From: CAWHJN01 sp963829705
Lineage (GTDB): Bacteria; Bacteroidota; Rhodothermia; Rhodothermales; BA12
Reading direction: 5' to 3'
Assembly: GCA_963829705.1 (NCBI GenBank)
Contig: CAWHJN010000005.1
Coordinates: 248,001-312,000, forward strand
DNA length: 64,000 nt
The notes beneath the pieces are model-generated. The model was not told where the DNA came from. It searched no databases and worked only from the letters and a program-made list of their open reading frames with translations. Below, piece by piece: positions 17,868 through 25,534 of this stretch (its first letter is position 1; each line of letters begins with the position of its first letter). A program made the position numbers and the translations under genes.

Positions 17868-18422
17868 ATGACAGCAGCAACTTCCCCGGCAGGCCAGGCC
17901 GTGCGCCAGGCAGACGTGCTGCTGGAGCGTGACGTGTTCATGCGTACGCTCATCCGCGAACTCTCCGGTACGCTGCAAGACCTCGTCGGGCTGGAGGAAG
18001 CCGCGGGCTTCGTGAGCATCGTGGGGCAAAACATGGGGCAGCAGATCGACCGCGCCTACCGCCTGGCGCTGGGCACGGAGCACCTCACCCGCGAGCAGGT
18101 GGCCGCGGTGCTCGTGGACCTGAAGCGCCGCATCCAGGGCGACTTCTACGTGATCGAAGAGAGCGACGACAAGATCGTTTTCGGCAACCGGGCGTGCCCC
18201 TTCGCCGAGAAAGTCCTGGGCCGTCCCTCGATGTGCATGATGACGTCGAACGTCTTCGGCTCGATTGCCGCCGACAACCTGGGCTACGCGAAGGTGGAGT
18301 TGCAGGAAACCATTGCCGAGGGGCACGCAGGCTGCCGGGTCGTGGTCCACCTCCAGCCCACGCCCGAGGCGATGGCCGCACCGGGCCGCGCCTACTACCA
18401 GCGCACCGAGCCGCTGCCATGA
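17868..18422 (+). CDS. MetOD1 (methanogen output domain 1)-like protein
   Basis: 184 residues from ATG 17868; an upstream in-frame start at 17769 adds only low-complexity sequence. The N-terminal half is helical (about 20-90). The C-terminal half carries a Cys pattern, NRACPF (Cys110), SMCMMTSN (Cys123) and GHAGC (Cys156), with GSIAADNLGY between. This resembles the MetOD1 output domain found attached to sensor kinases and regulators. The Cys set suggests a metal or redox centre but does not prove it. It overlaps the next kinase gene by four bases (ATGA at 18419-18422), so the two are almost certainly translated together. I infer it is the sensory or output partner of that kinase. Confidence 0.65.
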   Translation: MTAATSPAGQAVRQADVLLERDVFMRTLIRELSGTLQDLVGLEEAAGFVSIVGQNMGQQIDRAYRLALGTEHLTREQVAAVLVDLKRRIQGDFYVIEESDDKIVFGNRACPFAEKVLGRPSMCMMTSNVFGSIAADNLGYAKVELQETIAEGHAGCRVVVHLQPTPEAMAAPGRAYYQRTEPLP

Positions 18423-19663
18423 GCTGGGCGCTGGATTTCAACGAGTTGGAGGCCATCCTCCCCGAAGCCGTCCTGCTCGTCTCGGCAGAGGGACACGTGC
18501 TCGACGCCAGCCGGCAGGCGCAGCGCATGCTGGGCCTGCCACCGGAGCGCCTGCGCGGGCAGCGCCTGATCGACCTCGTCACCGAGCCGCCCGACGTGGT
18601 GCGCACCCGGCTGGAGACGTGGGCGCGCAGTAACCAGCCCATGCCCGCACTGCTGACGTGGCGGCGCGCGGGGGAGGCCCCTCTGGCCTGCCGGTGCAGT
18701 GGGGCCCTCGCGCGCGTGGGGCCGCCGGCCCTGCTGCTGCTGCAGGTGCAGCCTCGCTTGCTCGCCAACGCGCCGTTTACCGTGCTCAACCAGAAGATCG
18801 AGGAGTTGCACGCCGAGATTCGGGCCCGGCAGGGCGTCGAGGCCGAACTGCGGCAGGTCAACGCGGGGCTGGAACAGGAAGTCGCTCGCCGCACCGAAGA
18901 GCTGTCCTGGGCCAACGAAGCGCTGCAACGCCGCAACGAGGAGTTGCAGGAATTCGCCTACGTAGCCTCGCACGATTTGCAGGAGCCGCTCCGCAAGATC
19001 ACCACGTTCGCGGAACTGCTCACCACCGAACACGCGGACCAACTCGATGAGCAGGGCGCGTTTTACCTGCGCCGGATGCACGACACCGCCGGGCGCATGG
19101 TGCGGCTCATCAAAGACCTGCTTGCGTTCTCGCGCATCGCCTCGGAAAGCCAACCGCTCGTCCCCGTCGATCTCAACGCCGTGTTCGCGCGCGTGCTCGA
19201 CGACCTCTCGGTGCGGATCGCAGAAACGCAGGGCCGCATCGACACCGAAGGGCTCCCCACCGTGCAGGCCGATGCCACACGGATGCATCAGCTTTTCCAG
19301 AACCTCGTGGGCAACGCCCTCAAATTCCACCGCGCGGACGTGCCGCCGCGCATCGAGGTGTGCGGCGAGGCGGCCGACGGGCCGGGCGGCGTGCCGGGCT
19401 GGCGCATCGAGGTGCGCGACAATGGCGTCGGCTTCGACGAGAAGTACCTCGACCGCATCTTCGCCCCGTTTCAGCGCCTGCACGCGCGCAGCGAGTTCGA
19501 GGGCACCGGCATCGGGCTGGCCATCTGCCGCCGCATCGCCGAGAAGCACGGGGGCACGCTCCACGCGCACAGCCGGGTGGGCGCGGGCAGCCGGTTCGTG
19601 GTGTGGCTGCCCGCAGCCGCCCCCACGCAGGCCGGAGAACACGCGTCGCGTCGCGTCGCCTGA
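18419..19663 (+). CDS. Cytosolic PAS-domain sensor histidine kinase
   Basis: 414 residues with no membrane segment. A PAS-like domain (about 8-115: AILPEAVLLVSAEGHVLDAS) leads into a coiled coil (about 122-180). HisKA with VASHDLQEPLR follows (phospho-His185), then HATPase with N-box FQNLVGNALKF, RDNGVGFD and GTGIGLAICRR. The dimerisation and kinase region is of the bacteriophytochrome/PAS-kinase type and is a close paralogue of the CHASE kinase at 21375-23570. It has no receiver, so its phosphate target must lie elsewhere. Its start overlaps the stop of the MetOD1-like gene, marking the pair as one signalling unit. It converges on the amidohydrolase gene, 5 bases away, without a visible terminator. 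Confidence 0.88.
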   Translation: MSWALDFNELEAILPEAVLLVSAEGHVLDASRQAQRMLGLPPERLRGQRLIDLVTEPPDVVRTRLETWARSNQPMPALLTWRRAGEAPLACRCSGALARVGPPALLLLQVQPRLLANAPFTVLNQKIEELHAEIRARQGVEAELRQVNAGLEQEVARRTEELSWANEALQRRNEELQEFAYVASHDLQEPLRKITTFAELLTTEHADQLDEQGAFYLRRMHDTAGRMVRLIKDLLAFSRIASESQPLVPVDLNAVFARVLDDLSVRIAETQGRIDTEGLPTVQADATRMHQLFQNLVGNALKFHRADVPPRIEVCGEAADGPGGVPGWRIEVRDNGVGFDEKYLDRIFAPFQRLHARSEFEGTGIGLAICRRIAEKHGGTLHAHSRVGAGSRFVVWLPAAAPTQAGEHASRRVA

Positions 19664-19668
19664 CGCGC

Positions 19669-21309
19669 CTACTCCGCCTCGTAGACCGCACGGCCTCCGA
19701 CGATGGTGCGGAGCACCCGCACGTCGCGGATCGCGGCAGGGTCGATCTCGAAGAGGTCGGCGGAGAGCACGGTGAAATCCGCCAGCGCGCCCGCTTTGAG
19801 CACGCCCGTCCTGCCCTCCTGGAAACCCGCGTAGGCGTTGGCCGACGTGTACGCCCGCAGCGCCTCTTCGACGGTGATTTTCTCTTCAGGTACCCAGCCG
19901 CCGGGGTTGGCGTCGTCGAGGGTGCGGCGCGTCACGGCGGCGTAGATGCCCGCCAGGGGGTCGAGCGGGGCCACGAACCAGTCCGATCCGAACGTCAGCG
20001 GCGCGTCGGCGTCGAGGAGCGAGCGGAAGGAATACGTGGTGCGGATGCGCTCGGGGCCGATGCGGCGCTCGGCCCAGCGCCCGTCGTCGATGGCATGGTA
20101 GGGCTGCATCGACGGGATGACGTGTTGCCGGGCGAAGGCGGCAATGGCGTCGGGGGTGAGGTGCTGCGCGTGCTCGATGCGGAAGCGGCGGTCGCGCGCG
20201 CCGTTGCGGGCGTCGGCGTCGGCGAAGGCGCGCAGCAGCCAGTCGTTGGCACGGTCGCCGATGGCGTGAACGGCCACCTGCAATCCGGCGCTGTCGGCGG
20301 CGGCGATGAGGCGGTGCAGCACGAGCGTGTCGGTCACAGGGAAGCCGCTCGTCTCGGGCGCGTCGTCGAAGGGGTCGTAGAACCACGCCGTCGTCGAGCC
20401 CAGCGATCCATCCACGAAGCCTTTGAGCAGCCCCCACCGCACCCAGTCGTCGCCACGCCCGTGCGCGTTGATGTAGCGGACGAGGTCGGGCCACGCGGCC
20501 AGCGGCATCGCGCCGTACACGCGCGTGTCGAGTTTTCCGGCGGCGTGCAGGCGGCGGTAGGCGTCGAGCACGTCGGCGCCCGCGCTCATGTCGTGGACCT
20601 GCGTGATGCCGTGCGCGGCGGCGTGGCGGCTCGCGGCCAGGAGGACGTCGTCGAGGGCCGCGTCGCTCATCTCGGGCATCGCGGCGAAGACGAGGTCCAT
20701 CGCGTTGTCCTTGAGAATACCCGTCGGCTCGCCGTCAGCGTCGCGGACGATGGTGCCGCCGTCGGGGTCGGGGGTGTCGCGGGTGATGCCCGCCCGGCGC
20801 AGCGCGGCGCTGTTGGCGAGCGCCATGTGGCCATCGAGGCGGCGCACGAAAACGGGTACGTCGCCCGTGCCTGGGTCGATCCACTGGCGCGTGGGCAGCG
20901 TGCCGCCCCACGCCTCGTGGTCCCAGTCGCCGCCGGTAATCCAGCGGTCGGGCGCGCGGCCCTGCGCGAAGTCGGCGAGGCGCTGCGAGAAGTCCTCGGG
21001 CGTCGCCGCCGACCGCAGTTCGACGCTGCTCAGGGCGTCGCCGCCATCGACGAAATGCACGTGGTTGTCGATAAAGCCCGGCACCACGAACGCTCCGCCG
21101 AGGTCGATGATCTGGGTGTTTTCGTTTCGCAGCGCGGCGACGTCATCGTCCGAGCCCACGGCCACGAGCGCCTCGCCCGCGACGGCCATCGCCGTGGCCC
21201 ACGGGTGGTCGGGGTCGCCCGTCCAGACGCGCGCGTTGGTGTAGACGGCGTCGACAGGGGGCGTCGCGCAGGCCGGGAGCAGCAGGCAGAAGACGAGCAG
21301 CAGGCGCAT
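19669..21309 (-). CDS. YtcJ-type amidohydrolase, predicted lipoprotein
   Basis: 546 residues from ATG 21309, chosen because it opens a lipoprotein signal (MRLLLVFCLLLPAC, Cys14). The metal-dependent hydrolase fold shows FIDNHVHFVDGG (first metal ligands), GGDWDHEAWGG, HAIGDRAND and FRIEHAQHL as later His ligands, and LTFGSDWFVAPLDP with the conserved Asp. This order is typical of the YtcJ/Amidohydro_3 branch, whose members hydrolyse amide or related bonds of small molecules; the substrate is not predictable. The lipid anchor puts it in the periplasm or at the outer membrane. The gene is 65 bases downstream of the CHASE kinase start-to-stop unit only in map order; both are on the minus strand. 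Confidence 0.87.
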   Translation of the reverse strand: MRLLLVFCLLLPACATPPVDAVYTNARVWTGDPDHPWATAMAVAGEALVAVGSDDDVAALRNENTQIIDLGGAFVVPGFIDNHVHFVDGGDALSSVELRSAATPEDFSQRLADFAQGRAPDRWITGGDWDHEAWGGTLPTRQWIDPGTGDVPVFVRRLDGHMALANSAALRRAGITRDTPDPDGGTIVRDADGEPTGILKDNAMDLVFAAMPEMSDAALDDVLLAASRHAAAHGITQVHDMSAGADVLDAYRRLHAAGKLDTRVYGAMPLAAWPDLVRYINAHGRGDDWVRWGLLKGFVDGSLGSTTAWFYDPFDDAPETSGFPVTDTLVLHRLIAAADSAGLQVAVHAIGDRANDWLLRAFADADARNGARDRRFRIEHAQHLTPDAIAAFARQHVIPSMQPYHAIDDGRWAERRIGPERIRTTYSFRSLLDADAPLTFGSDWFVAPLDPLAGIYAAVTRRTLDDANPGGWVPEEKITVEEALRAYTSANAYAGFQEGRTGVLKAGALADFTVLSADLFEIDPAAIRDVRVLRTIVGGRAVYEAE

Positions 21310-21374
21310 GGAGGTGGAGTGTGGAGCGGAACGCCCACGATACCCACGGCCTCCCTCAACGGCAAGCGCCCGCG

Positions 21375-23570
21375 TCAGGCTTTCGGCAGGACGGGGTGGC
21401 TCTCCGGGTGCTGGGGCAGCCATACGCGGAAGGTGCAACCGTCGCCGGGCACGCTCTCGACATCGATGGTGCCGTGGTGGTTTTCGACGATGCGGCGGCA
21501 GATGGCCAGCCCGATGCCGGTGCCCTCGTAGGTGCCCTGCGGGTGGAGGCGCTGGAAGGGCGTGAAGATGCGCTCGGCATAGCGCGGCTCAAAGCCGATC
21601 CCGTTGTCGCGCACCTCAATACGCCAGCCCGGCATGCCCTCTGGCCCCTCGGCGGCCCCGCCGCGGATCTCGATGCGCGGGGCCGCGCCGTCGCGGTGGA
21701 ACTTGACGGCGTTGGCGAGCAACTGCTCGAACATCTGCCGCATCTGCGGCGCATCGGCCACGATGGTGGGCAGTTCTCCGATGTCGACGGTGCCGCCTGC
21801 CTCGCGCAGCGGCGTTTCGAGCGCGGCGACGAGGCGCTCGAAAAGAGGCGCGAGCGGTACCGGGCTGAGGGTGCGCCGCCGGGTGGTGAGGCGCGAAAAC
21901 ACCAGCAGATCCCGGATCAGGTGCGACAGCCGGAGCGCGCCGTGCTGGATGCGGTCGAGGTAGTGCCGCCCCTGCTCGTCGAGCTTTTCGGTATAATCGA
22001 GCCGGATGAGGTCGATAAAGGCGGAGATGCGGCGCAGCGGCTCCTGCAGATCGTGCGAGGCGATGTAAGCGAATTCCTGCAACTCGCGGTTGCTGCGCTG
22101 GAGGGCGTCGGCTACGCGGCGCATCTCGACCTCACGCGCTTCGGCGGCTTCGCGGGCATCGTGCTCACGCAGGGCGCGGGCCTCGGCCTCCTGCGCCTCC
22201 CGCTGCGCGCTGAGGTCCACCACCACCACCATGGCCTGCGGCTCGTTGGAAGGACCGCCCTGCATCGGCAGCGTCGCGCGCAGCAGCGTCCGCTCGGTGC
22301 CGTCGGCGTGTAGCGCAAGCAGTTCGTCTTCGGCGGGCCTGCCGCGCAGGGCGCGCTCGATGCCGAGGGGATCGGGAGCCGCCTCGCGCAACGGAGCCGT
22401 CCACGTCGCCACCTCTCGGATGTCGTCGGCCTCGGCAGGGAGGGGCTCGAACGCCCACAGGCGGCGCGCCGCTGTGTTGGCGAAGTCCACGCACCCCGAG
22501 GCGTCGGCGACGAGCACGCCCACGGGCATCCTTTCGAGCAGGGCCCGCAGCCGCTGCTCGGCGTCGCGTGCCCGTACGGCGGCGCGTTCCTGCTCGCGGA
22601 TGAAGACGAATACCAGCAGGCTCAACCCCACGCACAACAGCCCGATGTACCACTCCACGCCATGTACCGTGACGGAGCGAAACAGCGGCGTCTCCGAAAA
22701 AACGACAGTCCACACGCGCCCGGCCACCTCAATTTGCCGCTCGGCAGTGTAGCGCGGGCGGGCAACAGGCACGATGCCGACGCGACGCGAGTCATGGAGC
22801 AGGGCTTCGGGAGCCGTGATAGGGCCATCGTAGATGCGGAAGGCGGCACGCGGAGCCTCGCGGGTGGTGAAGACGCTGGCGAGCACATCGTCGGCGCGGA
22901 ACGGCGCGTAGACGAAGCCTTCCAGCGCGGCGCGGCGCTCGCCCTCGGTAGGTGGAGGGGCGCCGCCACGGTAGAACGGGAGGTAGATCAGGAACCCCCT
23001 CTGTCTGTCGGGACCAATCTCCTGCACCAGTTTCACTTTGCCCGACAGCGCGGCCTGCCCGGTATCGCGCGCGCGCTGCATCGCTTCCCGGCGTATCGGT
23101 TCGGCGTACATATTGTAGCCCATCGCCTCGCGGTTGCGGGCGTCCTGCGGTTCCAGGAACACGATGGCGTGGCGCTCCACCTCGCTTTCCTCCGGCCAGA
23201 GCCGGAAGCCAGTTTGCCCGGCGGCGCGCTGCGCGGCCATGACGCTGTCCTCGCGACCCTCGGCTACCCGCAACGAGAACCCGATGCCCTGGATACCGCT
23301 GTACCGCTGTTCCAGGTTGAGCCGCTGCACGTACGTGTGAAACTCGGCGTTGGAGACGAAATCAGACGCCGTGAAGAACGCCGTCGTGCTACGTAGCACG
23401 GCCACGTACGTCTCCAGTTGCGCGGCGATGCGGTCCTGCGCGCCCTGTACGGCGTTTTCGAACCGGAGTGCCTGGCCTTTCTGTGTACTGGTGTGGACCG
23501 CGAACGTGGTGGCCACACTCAGCAGCAGCGTCAGGACGAGCACCACGCGGGAGATGGAAAAGAAACGCAC
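21375..23570 (-). CDS. CHASE-domain membrane sensor histidine kinase with PAS domain
   Basis: 731 residues from GTG 23570. The frame stays open to ATG 23657, but a TAnnTTTG element sits over the first codons after that ATG, so I prefer the downstream GTG (VRFFSISRVVLVL), which directly precedes the first membrane helix. A periplasmic CHASE domain follows (GIQGIGFSLRV, GYNMYAEPIRREAM, GFLIYLPFYRGG), then a second membrane helix (WYIGLLCVGLSLLVFVFI). A PAS domain (MPVGVLVADASGCVDFANTA), HisKA with IASHDLQEPLRR and HATPase with RDNGIGFEP and GTGIGLAICRR complete it. CHASE domains sense small extracellular ligands. It has no receiver and no partner regulator next door. The catalytic half is nearly colinear with the kinase at 18419, so one probably arose from the other. 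Confidence 0.87.
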   Translation of the reverse strand: MRFFSISRVVLVLTLLLSVATTFAVHTSTQKGQALRFENAVQGAQDRIAAQLETYVAVLRSTTAFFTASDFVSNAEFHTYVQRLNLEQRYSGIQGIGFSLRVAEGREDSVMAAQRAAGQTGFRLWPEESEVERHAIVFLEPQDARNREAMGYNMYAEPIRREAMQRARDTGQAALSGKVKLVQEIGPDRQRGFLIYLPFYRGGAPPPTEGERRAALEGFVYAPFRADDVLASVFTTREAPRAAFRIYDGPITAPEALLHDSRRVGIVPVARPRYTAERQIEVAGRVWTVVFSETPLFRSVTVHGVEWYIGLLCVGLSLLVFVFIREQERAAVRARDAEQRLRALLERMPVGVLVADASGCVDFANTAARRLWAFEPLPAEADDIREVATWTAPLREAAPDPLGIERALRGRPAEDELLALHADGTERTLLRATLPMQGGPSNEPQAMVVVVDLSAQREAQEAEARALREHDAREAAEAREVEMRRVADALQRSNRELQEFAYIASHDLQEPLRRISAFIDLIRLDYTEKLDEQGRHYLDRIQHGALRLSHLIRDLLVFSRLTTRRRTLSPVPLAPLFERLVAALETPLREAGGTVDIGELPTIVADAPQMRQMFEQLLANAVKFHRDGAAPRIEIRGGAAEGPEGMPGWRIEVRDNGIGFEPRYAERIFTPFQRLHPQGTYEGTGIGLAICRRIVENHHGTIDVESVPGDGCTFRVWLPQHPESHPVLPKA

Positions 23571-23643
23571 CGGTAGAGAGAGGGATACGGACAGCCAGGC
23601 TAGGCGGAGCCGGACTGGCCCCCGCCCTATACGGCGCTGCTGC

Positions 23644-23651
23644 CAAACATA
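23644..23651 (-). promoter_or_regulatory. Candidate -7 element TATGTTTG for the CHASE kinase gene
   Basis: Minus-strand TATGTTTG matches TAnnTTTG and overlaps codons 3-5 of the longest open frame. If used, translation must start downstream, most simply at GTG 23570. Confidence 0.4.
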
Positions 23652-23688
23652 CGACACGACCTTTTTACATGCCGCGCCTCCCGACGCT

Positions 23689-24723
23689 CTACATCCCGAA
23701 TAAATCTGTGGGTTTAGGCGGCGGGGTCAGGCCAAAGTGGTCGTAGGCGCGCGGCGTGGCCACGCGGCCCCGTGCGGTGCGCTCCATGAAGCCTTCCTGA
23801 ATCAGGTACGGCTCGTAGACCTCCTCGATGGTGCCCGCGTCCTCGCCCACCGACACCGACAGGTTGCTCAGGCCCGTCGGGCCACCGGCGAACTTCTCGA
23901 TGAGCGTCAGCAGGATGCGCGTGTCCATGTCGTCGAAGCCGCGCTCGTCCACGTCGAGGGCGTTGAGGGCGTTGTCGGCGATGGCGCGCGTGATGCGCCC
24001 GTCGCTCTGCACCTCGGCAAAGTCGCGCGTGCGGCGGAGCAGGCGGTTGGCGACGCGCGGCGTGCCCCGGCTGCGACGGGCGATCTCGAACGCGCCCTCC
24101 TCGTCAATCGCGACGCCCGAGAGCCGCGCCGAGCGCTCGACGATCTGCTGGAGCAGGTCAGCAGTGTAGTAATCGTACCGAAAGTCGATGCCAAAGCGCG
24201 CCCGCATCGGAGCGGTGAGCAAGCCTTTGCGCGTCGTCGCGCCGACGAGCGTGAAGGGGGGCAACTGGATCTTGACCGACCGCGCGTTGGGTCCGCTGTC
24301 GATCATGATGTCGATGGCGTAATCCTCCATCGCCGAGTACAGGTATTCCTCCACCACCGACGGCATCCGGTGGATCTCGTCGATGAAGAGCACGTCGCCT
24401 TCGCCCAGGTTGGTGAGCAATCCGGCAATCGTGGCGGGCTTGTCGAGCACCGGCCCGCTCGTCGTCTTCACCTGCGCGCCCATCTCCTCCGCCACGATGT
24501 GGGCGAGCGTCGTTTTTCCGAGCCCCGGCGGGCCTGAGAGCAGCACGTGGTCGAGTACCTCGCCGCGCTGTAGGGCAGCGGTAACGAAGATGCGCAGGTT
24601 GTCCTTGATCTTCTGCTGCCCGATGAAATCGTTCAGGCGGGTGGGGCGGAGGGCTTTGTCGAAATCCTCGTCGGCGGTGGGCGGGGCACCGGCAGCGGGG
24701 GCGCGGTGGGAGGGATCGGACAT
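23689..24723 (-). CDS. ruvB: Holliday junction branch migration helicase RuvB
   Basis: 344 residues, the normal RuvB length. The protein shows the family-specific start 'RPTRLNDFIGQQKIKDNL', Walker A GPPGLGKTTLAH, Walker B VLFIDEIHRM and sensor I LVGATTRKGLLTAPMRARFG. The winged-helix C-terminus includes TPRAYDHFGL. RuvB hexamers drive RuvA-bound Holliday junctions during recombination and repair. ruvA and ruvC are not in the window. The gene is divergent from the DUF3109 gene, with 193 bases between. A TACTTTG (minus) at 24809-24815, one base short of the TAnnTTTG consensus, lies about 90 bases upstream. Confidence 0.97.
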   Translation of the reverse strand: MSDPSHRAPAAGAPPTADEDFDKALRPTRLNDFIGQQKIKDNLRIFVTAALQRGEVLDHVLLSGPPGLGKTTLAHIVAEEMGAQVKTTSGPVLDKPATIAGLLTNLGEGDVLFIDEIHRMPSVVEEYLYSAMEDYAIDIMIDSGPNARSVKIQLPPFTLVGATTRKGLLTAPMRARFGIDFRYDYYTADLLQQIVERSARLSGVAIDEEGAFEIARRSRGTPRVANRLLRRTRDFAEVQSDGRITRAIADNALNALDVDERGFDDMDTRILLTLIEKFAGGPTGLSNLSVSVGEDAGTIEEVYEPYLIQEGFMERTARGRVATPRAYDHFGLTPPPKPTDLFGM

Positions 24724-24879
24724 CGTCGGTAACGTGTTGGAATCGTTCGGGATGGAGGGCCAGGATAGCCGTCCGCAGGTGACACCGTGGCGTCACCCGG
24801 TGCGCGGCCAAAGTACGCGATGCGTCTCCGCTCGGGGCTTCTCCGCACAACGTTGACGCCCGCTCTTCGCAGGGCGGGA

Positions 24880-24908
24880 TTGACACCGCAAAGCCACGGT
24901 CTTACCAT
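24880..24908 (+). promoter_or_regulatory. Sigma-70-like promoter TTGACA-17-TACCAT before the DUF3109 gene
   Basis: TTGACA (24880-24885) and TACCAT (24903-24908) are separated by exactly 17 bases. The -10 ends only 8 bases before ATG 24917, so the transcript would be leaderless or nearly so. This differs from the TAnnTTTG elements elsewhere in the window. Confidence 0.4.
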
Positions 24909-24916
24909 TAGGCATT

Positions 24917-25505
24917 ATGTTTGCTGTTGACCACGTCCTCGTCTCCGACGACCTCCTCGACGCGCCCTTCGCGTGTAACCTCGGCGCATGCCTGGGGGGC
25001 TGCTGCGTGCAGGGCACCGCAGGCGCGCCCCTCGAAGCCGACGAACGCGCCGGACTCGAAGCCGCCGTAGACGCCGTCCGTCCCCTCCTCACCCCCGAGG
25101 CGCTGCGCGTCATCGAGCGCGACGGCGTGTGGGAAGAGACCGGCGACGGCCAGTACAACACGACGTGCGTGGACAGCGGCCCCTGCGTGTTCGTGACGTA
25201 CGCGGGAAAGGTGGCCAAGTGCAGCCTTCAACTCCTGCACACAGCGGGAAAGCTGGAAACCAATAAGCCCCTCTCGTGCCACCTCTACCCCATCCGGGTC
25301 GAGCGGTACGCGGAACTCGACGTGCTCAACTACGAGCAGATCGAGCTGTGCGCGCCGGGCCGGAAGCACGGCCAGAACGCTGGGCGCCCAACTCGCCGAC
25401 GTGCTCGAAGAACCGCTCACGCGGCGCTACGGTGCGGACTGGTACGCCCGGTTCCGCGACATCCTCGACGCCCGCCGCGCCGACCTCGGCCTGTCCATCG
25501 ACTGA
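24917..25505 (+). CDS. DUF3109 family protein, single-base frameshift near 25376
   Basis: About 195 residues if the frame is repaired, the expected family length. The first 153 codons contain Cys-rich DUF3109 features: CNLGACLGGCCVQG, then DSGPCVF, KCSLQLLH and PLSCHLYPIRVE. The frame then shifts. The correct ending lies in another frame (LGAQLADVLEEPLTRRYG, DWYARFRDILDARR) and stops at 25505. Removing one A of the pair at 25376-25377 restores GQTLGAQLADVL. The Cys arrangement resembles YkgJ-like metal-binding proteins; the biochemical role is unknown. It lies 29 bases upstream of rpoN on the same strand. Left uncorrected, the shifted frame reads straight into rpoN and would be misannotated as an N-terminal extension of it. 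Confidence 0.8.
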
Positions 25506-25534
25506 TCCCGCGCCTTTCCCCTCGCCCCTTTCCC

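Noticed and set aside
19360..21531. Plus-strand frame opposite the amidohydrolase
   Set aside because: No protein-like composition; amidohydrolase motifs are on the minus strand.
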